A stretch of 64,000 nucleotides of DNA from Maylandia zebra. Lineage: Eukaryota > Chordata > Actinopteri > Cichliformes > Cichlidae. The stretch covers positions 11,965,047 through 12,029,046 of the forward strand of contig NC_135179.1 in the NCBI RefSeq assembly GCF_041146795.1, written 5' to 3'. Below, one piece after another: positions 59,270-64,000 of this stretch (its first letter is position 1; the number at the start of each line of letters is the position of its first letter). A program made the translations under genes and the position numbers. Under the pieces are notes generated by a model. It did not search any database. It had not been told where the DNA came from and saw only the letters and a list, made by a program, of their open reading frames with translations.

Positions 59270-62200
59270 GCTTGATGTGCTTCAACCACTACTTCATTAT
59301 AGACAGTCTGAGCTACAGTAAGTAAGAGTGTATAGTCTCTATATAGCAGCAGTGTTTGATCCTAACTAAGGTTATTTGATATAATCCTCCCATACCTTGT
59401 TGAGAAAAAAAAACAGTCAAGTGGTTAATCTCCTGCGATTTAAATTATGTGAAACTTACGCAAGGGAATTGGAGGAATTTTCCTTATGTGGGTCAGGACG
59501 TGTCTCACAGTTGAGCTCATGAGAAGAAGGGTTATGCTTTTCTCAGTGTGTGTGTTTGTGTGTGTGTCTGCAGGGTATCTGAGAAGTAGTATTGTGCACT
59601 GAGTATAGTAATAAGACTTTGAATTGAGCTGGGATTCAGCCATGATCAGGAATTTTACAAATTCCAAAGAAGAAAGAATAACTGATGATGATGCTGCAGC
59701 TGGGGGTAGAAGCTGTTTCCTCACATGTCCCAGCTCTCTGCACAGAGCTGGATCAAGCAAAGCCTCGTTTGTCATCTGTAACTTTATTTATAACAAACCA
59801 GCAACATGAATAAAAAATGGAATTCGGGGTTACAAAATAAACCATCTGTGCTGTAAAGCATCCACAGAAGGCGCGCACATTTCTTATCCAACATTAAGTG
59901 AGAAAAAAACCCAACCATAAATATGATTTCCTTCTAATTTATTGGTGAGTTTCAGAATATACCATCACTAATTCAAGCAAACATTTCTCAAATTACACCC
60001 TCCTTTCTCGATCACCAAGTTAATCCCGAAAGGGAAATCGTATCTCTGCGCCGGACTTCGCTCATAAATATCAGGTTTAAGCTATTTTTTGAAAAAATAT
60101 TTACTTAAAACATTTCTCACTTCTTACAGATTCGCAACATCTACTCTGTAACAATAAATACCTCTCCGTGTTTTTAATGAAAATAATGCCATATGGGTTG
60201 CATTTTCTTATCAGCACTCCCCGATGAAAAAGTCACGAAATGTTCATCCAGAACATGCCTGCGAAATATTCACTGATAGTGTATCTAATTTGTTTCCAAG
60301 TCTTTACAACGATTTGAGCCATGTTTACTTTTAAACACAGACAGCTGCAGTATATGTAGAAGATATACATGGGACCTGGGAGGATGCATACAATTAATAG
60401 TGCATAAATTAACACTCTTATGAGACTCTTATGGTTAAGAGTAGGTGGCTGCTGGTCCACAACAGTGTGAGACAGACTGTGGTGACAAAATGCATGGACG
60501 AATACTTAGATAACTGTGTCCTCTCTCTCTCTGACCCAGTATCAAGCTCTGGTTGTAGTTTTAAAAGGATTATAATCTGGTGGCTTATTTGTAAAAACCC
60601 TGGCCCGCTATTTGACGAAATCTAGACCAGTCACAGAAATCCCTTTCGCCTGCCACCCCCACCCTGCAGTCAGTAGCCCATCTATGTGTGCCAGCTGCAC
60701 GAACAGGGTCTAATTTCGCGGCTGAATGAGACGAGAGAAAACAGACGAATGAACGCGTCAACGCTGTTCCCCACAAAGCTCCGTGCTGCTCGAATGTGAG
60801 GTTATCGCAGGCTGGTTGCATTAGGTAAGTCTGTGTTCCTGTCTGTTTGGGACGAGCTGGTGAAACTCCAGCAGAACCGGTGACAAGGTCAAATGCTGCG
60901 CATGGTGCTGAAAGTGCGCCAGATGACGCGTGACTGAGGGCAGAGAGCTGTACTCGAATTTTGATGTGAGGCGGAATAGCTGTGGAACAGTCCACACAAA
61001 CCCCGCGTTTTTGTTGTGATAGCTGCAGAGGAAGTTGAAAGATGACTCGTTTGGACTCAACGTTGGTGCAGGCCAGAGGTTGAGACTTGTGCACGGTTTG
61101 AGTTGAGGTGCCACAGCAGGTGGCAGTGTGAGAATGGAGATCCCTCCTTTCAAATACTCACACACACACTCTATGCAGCAGGAGATAACATGAAAGAGCT
61201 CCGAGAATAGACCCCACTGATCTAAAAACACTACTGTATCATGTGAACATTTGGCTGGTGTTTTCAGTGCTCACACACCATTTCAGACTCTCTCTCTCCC
61301 TGTCCTCTGTGTGCTTGCTATAATGTTGGTGGAGTGTGTTGCACCTTTAAAGCTGCTTGCATATCAGCGCTCCTGTGGCTTTGAGAAAGCTGCTATTCTC
61401 TCAGTGATAATATGGTCTGTTGGTTTTCTCCTGCAGTGAACACAGCTGTGCATGTAAAGAGGAGCAGGTTACATCCTCACTGGAGCTGATGTTCTCAGTT
61501 CGAAAACAGTCATCAAAAATGTAGTTGATCATTAGAAGAATTGATTTGTTCTCAGTCTTATCTCACTGAAACTGAAAATATTTGGATTTGAACTTGACAA
61601 AAGATAAAGGCAAGATGACCGCAGAGCTTTGTGAACTCATGCCGCTCCTAATGTTCAGTTATTTTATAGACTTGCCAATTAAAGGAGAACTACATTTCCT
61701 ATATGCTGATTATTAAAAACCCCAAACCATACAAAACCATAAACATCACTAAAACATCATCGGGTGTCAGCTATTCCTGCTCCTCCTCCTTCGGAGGTTT
61801 AAAAACATTACCGGTTTCCATAATTTAGCCATGCATTCGGAGATGCAGCTGACCTATAAGAACATAGCAGCCAAGATTCAACAAAGTGCAGTCTGGTTGC
61901 AACTGTAAGCATGTTTTGTTCTGCTCAGTTGTAGAACAGAGTTTTAGGCTGACATCTGAAATGTAATGGAGTTTAGGGAGTGGTACTTTAAGCAGTGAAC
62001 CCGATCACTGGATCCAGACCTCCTCGTCCCTCCTGTAGTTTTTCCCACTTGCACTGATTTGATAAAACAATTCTGGGGGAAACTGGGAGGGGATGTCAAT
62101 CAAATTCCAGGGGGAAAAGAAACCACCCCCACCCCATGTCCCCACTTTAGCAACACCCCAGTGAGTAGCACTTTACTAGTTAATGGGCCTTTGTTTGCAA

Positions 62201-62820
62201 AATCTGTTAAGTTTCCTATTCATTAGGAAAACAATAAAACTATGTGACATCCTGATTGTTTTCTCTTGTTCTTGTAACAGAGGCACATAGATAGAAGTGA
62301 TTAGATTACAGACTGCAGAAGCCGAGGATCATTGTGAGTTTGAGCAAGATGCTGAACTCCCTACTAGCTCTGTAACCGGCCTTCAGCACCTTATTAACTG
62401 AGCCCAGTTTACTGTCCTTTTCTGCAGCTCTCTCTTTTTGCTCTCCTACCAGGACGTTATGCCCTGAGACAATTATGCAGCTATAATTAGAAAGTCCAAT
62501 CTGAAAATCAGACGGGGGTGGAACAGCACGTAGTGTGAGTGTGCAGCAGGGTAACATGATGCAGTGGACTAACCAAAACTGAATCAAGGTCTTAAACACA
62601 ACTGACTTTATTTTGTAGAGACAAACCAATCTGTTTATGTATTTAACTGGTGAAATAGAAGGAAATGTCCTTCACAGTTTCATGAAAACAACAGTTGAAA
62701 TAAATGCAAAGGAAAGGAAATCCTGTCCTGCTTTGACATGGCCCAGAGGAGGATCCCAGTGTCTTTGGTTACCTCCAAACCTTTCTTCATCTTTGGTGGC
62801 ACAAACCGCTTCAGATGTCT
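59270..62820. other. No gene recognised
   Basis: Contains a short TG run near 59547-59567 and a CpG-bearing block at about 60700-61000 without a convincing exon. Frames of 130-170 codons on the minus strand at 60585-61231 overlap each other in different frames and look like chance. Confidence 0.5.
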
Positions 62821-62829
62821 ACTTATTGT

Positions 62830-63265
62830 TTAATGTACACTTTATGGTCATTTTGTTAGGGACACTTGTTCAACTTAATGCATTTAGGCATGTAGACATG
62901 GTCAAGATGATCTGCTGAATGAGCAAGAATGGGGATTTAAGTGACTGTGAATGTAGCATGGTTGTTGGTCTGAGTATTGTAGAAGCTGCTGATCTGCAGA
63001 AGAGCATCTCTGAAACAGATTAGACAAATTAGACAATAGGATGTTGATCTAATGAGTCCCAGTTTCTGCTGCGATTTTCGGCTGAGTCAGAATTTAGTGT
63101 AAGCAACATGAAAGTATGGATCCATCTTGGCATGTAACAAAGGTTCAGGCTAGTGCCTGTAGTGTAAGGGTGTGGGGCATATTTTCTTTGCGCACTTTGA
63201 ACCCGTGGATCATTTAAACACCCAAAACCTCAGTATTGTTGCTGACCTTGTGCATCTCACTTACA
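62830..63265 (+). mobile_element. Tc1-family fragment with internal deletion (family A)
   Basis: TTAATGCATTTAGGCATGTA, GACATGGTCAAGATGATCTG and TGGTTGTTGGTCTGAGTATT are followed directly by CCCAGTTTCTGCTGCGATTT, GAAAGTATGGATCCATCTTG and GGTGTGGGGCATATTTTCTT. The second part encodes the central transposase region in this family. The piece between about 63008 and 63050 skips several hundred bases of the intact element. Confidence 0.82.
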
Positions 63266-63269
63266 GTCT

Positions 63270-64000
63270 ACTGTAAGTAGTGCTAGTTTGTGTGCTAACA
63301 TACTCAGGTGACACTGCTTTCTGCAGTGTTGTTTTACCATTAGCAAGAGCAGTTGTTTGTTGAAATGTTTTAGGGCAGTTTTGTCTTTGTGAAATGTTCA
63401 AAATAAGCATGATTAAGTGCTGAAAGACTTTAAACAATTAGTTGTGCTCATCTAAAGAAGGTTTATTTAGTTCATTATCACAAAGTAAATACCAACAAAA
63501 ACAAAAGCAAGAAACAGAAAAAGTGAAACTGCAGTCAGCTAGTTATTTTAAACATCTGCATTGATAACAGTGTATCACTAGTTAAGTACTGGTTAACATG
63601 TAACTACAACTTCACAAAGCTGTTAGTATGTATACAGACTTCCATGATGGATATTATGATTAACTTACTATAGAAACAAAAGGGACAAAAGGAGGGTGTC
63701 TGAACTAAACTGAGAGGGCTTCTACAGTCACTAAAAATAAAGAAGTCTGAGATTACAAATAACCTGAGCGTATTTCTGCAGAAAATACCCAGGAATGTGG
63801 TCTGATTAAGTTTCATCAGTAAATAATCTCAGGTTTGTTTTCAGAAGTCGAATAAGGCATATTTTACACAAACACAGAAGTTTGTTGAGTTTAGTTGAGC
63901 AAACTGAGGTCAGTTTGGTTTTTGTCAACTAAGGCTCACGCCTATTTGTCTTCGTTGCTGGTCAAGCAAAGTAGATTTCATAAAAATGAGGTAGTTGCTT
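63270..64000. other. No gene recognised
   Basis: AT-rich sequence to the end of the window. Short frames only. Confidence 0.5.

Noticed and set aside
60585..61231. Two overlapping minus-strand frames of 136 and 169 codons
   Set aside because: They overlap in different frames, have unremarkable composition, no recognisable domain and no splice context.

Overview
This window is vertebrate nuclear DNA, most likely from a teleost fish (probably a percomorph; a cichlid-like genome is a guess from the repeat content). The grounds are split genes with GT-AG introns, a vertebrate-type adenylosuccinate synthetase, a C2H2 zinc-finger gene with the N-terminal layout common in fish, long CA/TG microsatellites, and many decayed Tc1-like, hAT and LINE copies of fish type. 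There is no bacterial, phage or CRISPR content. Most open reading frames longer than 60 codons here are chance or repeat artefacts.

Two protein-coding genes are well supported. The first is adss2 (adenylosuccinate synthetase, minus strand). I could assemble it completely: 13 coding exons between 24787 and 48123 join in frame into 449 codons plus a stop. All splice junctions are GT-AG, and the P-loop-like, IMP-binding, TKxD and C-terminal motifs are present. The second is a two-exon C2H2 zinc-finger gene on the plus strand (52520-52700 and 54095-55095, 393 codons, six fingers). The two genes are divergently arranged, with about 4.4 kb between their start codons. That gap holds an AAAG microsatellite, a 5'-truncated L1-like LINE and an AAT-rich microsatellite. 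A near-consensus CTCF-type motif lies about 140 bp upstream of the zinc-finger start codon.

Region by region: 1-24.7 kb has no recognisable host gene. It holds microsatellites, SINE/LINE-like repeats and six Tc1-like remnants, including an almost full-length Tc1 copy at 15.5-17.4 kb that was itself split by a hAT-type MITE with a perfect 8-bp target duplication. 24.8-48.1 kb is adss2; intron 1 is about 10 kb. Intron 5 carries a hAT element (ZBED-type transposase remnant) with its own perfect 8-bp duplication and a LINE 3' end inserted inside it. 48.1-52.5 kb is the divergent intergenic region. 52.5-55.8 kb is the zinc-finger gene, with a Tc1 remnant in its intron. 55.8-64 kb is repeat-bearing DNA with no supported gene; two more fragments of one Tc1 family lie there, and a third fragment of the same family is in adss2 intron 5.

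I found no convincing undescribed biological system. The strongest structural observations are the two nested transposon insertions with intact target duplications, the accumulation of about eleven Tc1-like copies from several families, two perfect hairpins flanking a Tc1 tail at 46.0-46.5 kb, an unassigned TATA/GC-box promoter-like site near 10.5 kb, and a set of CTCF-like motifs.
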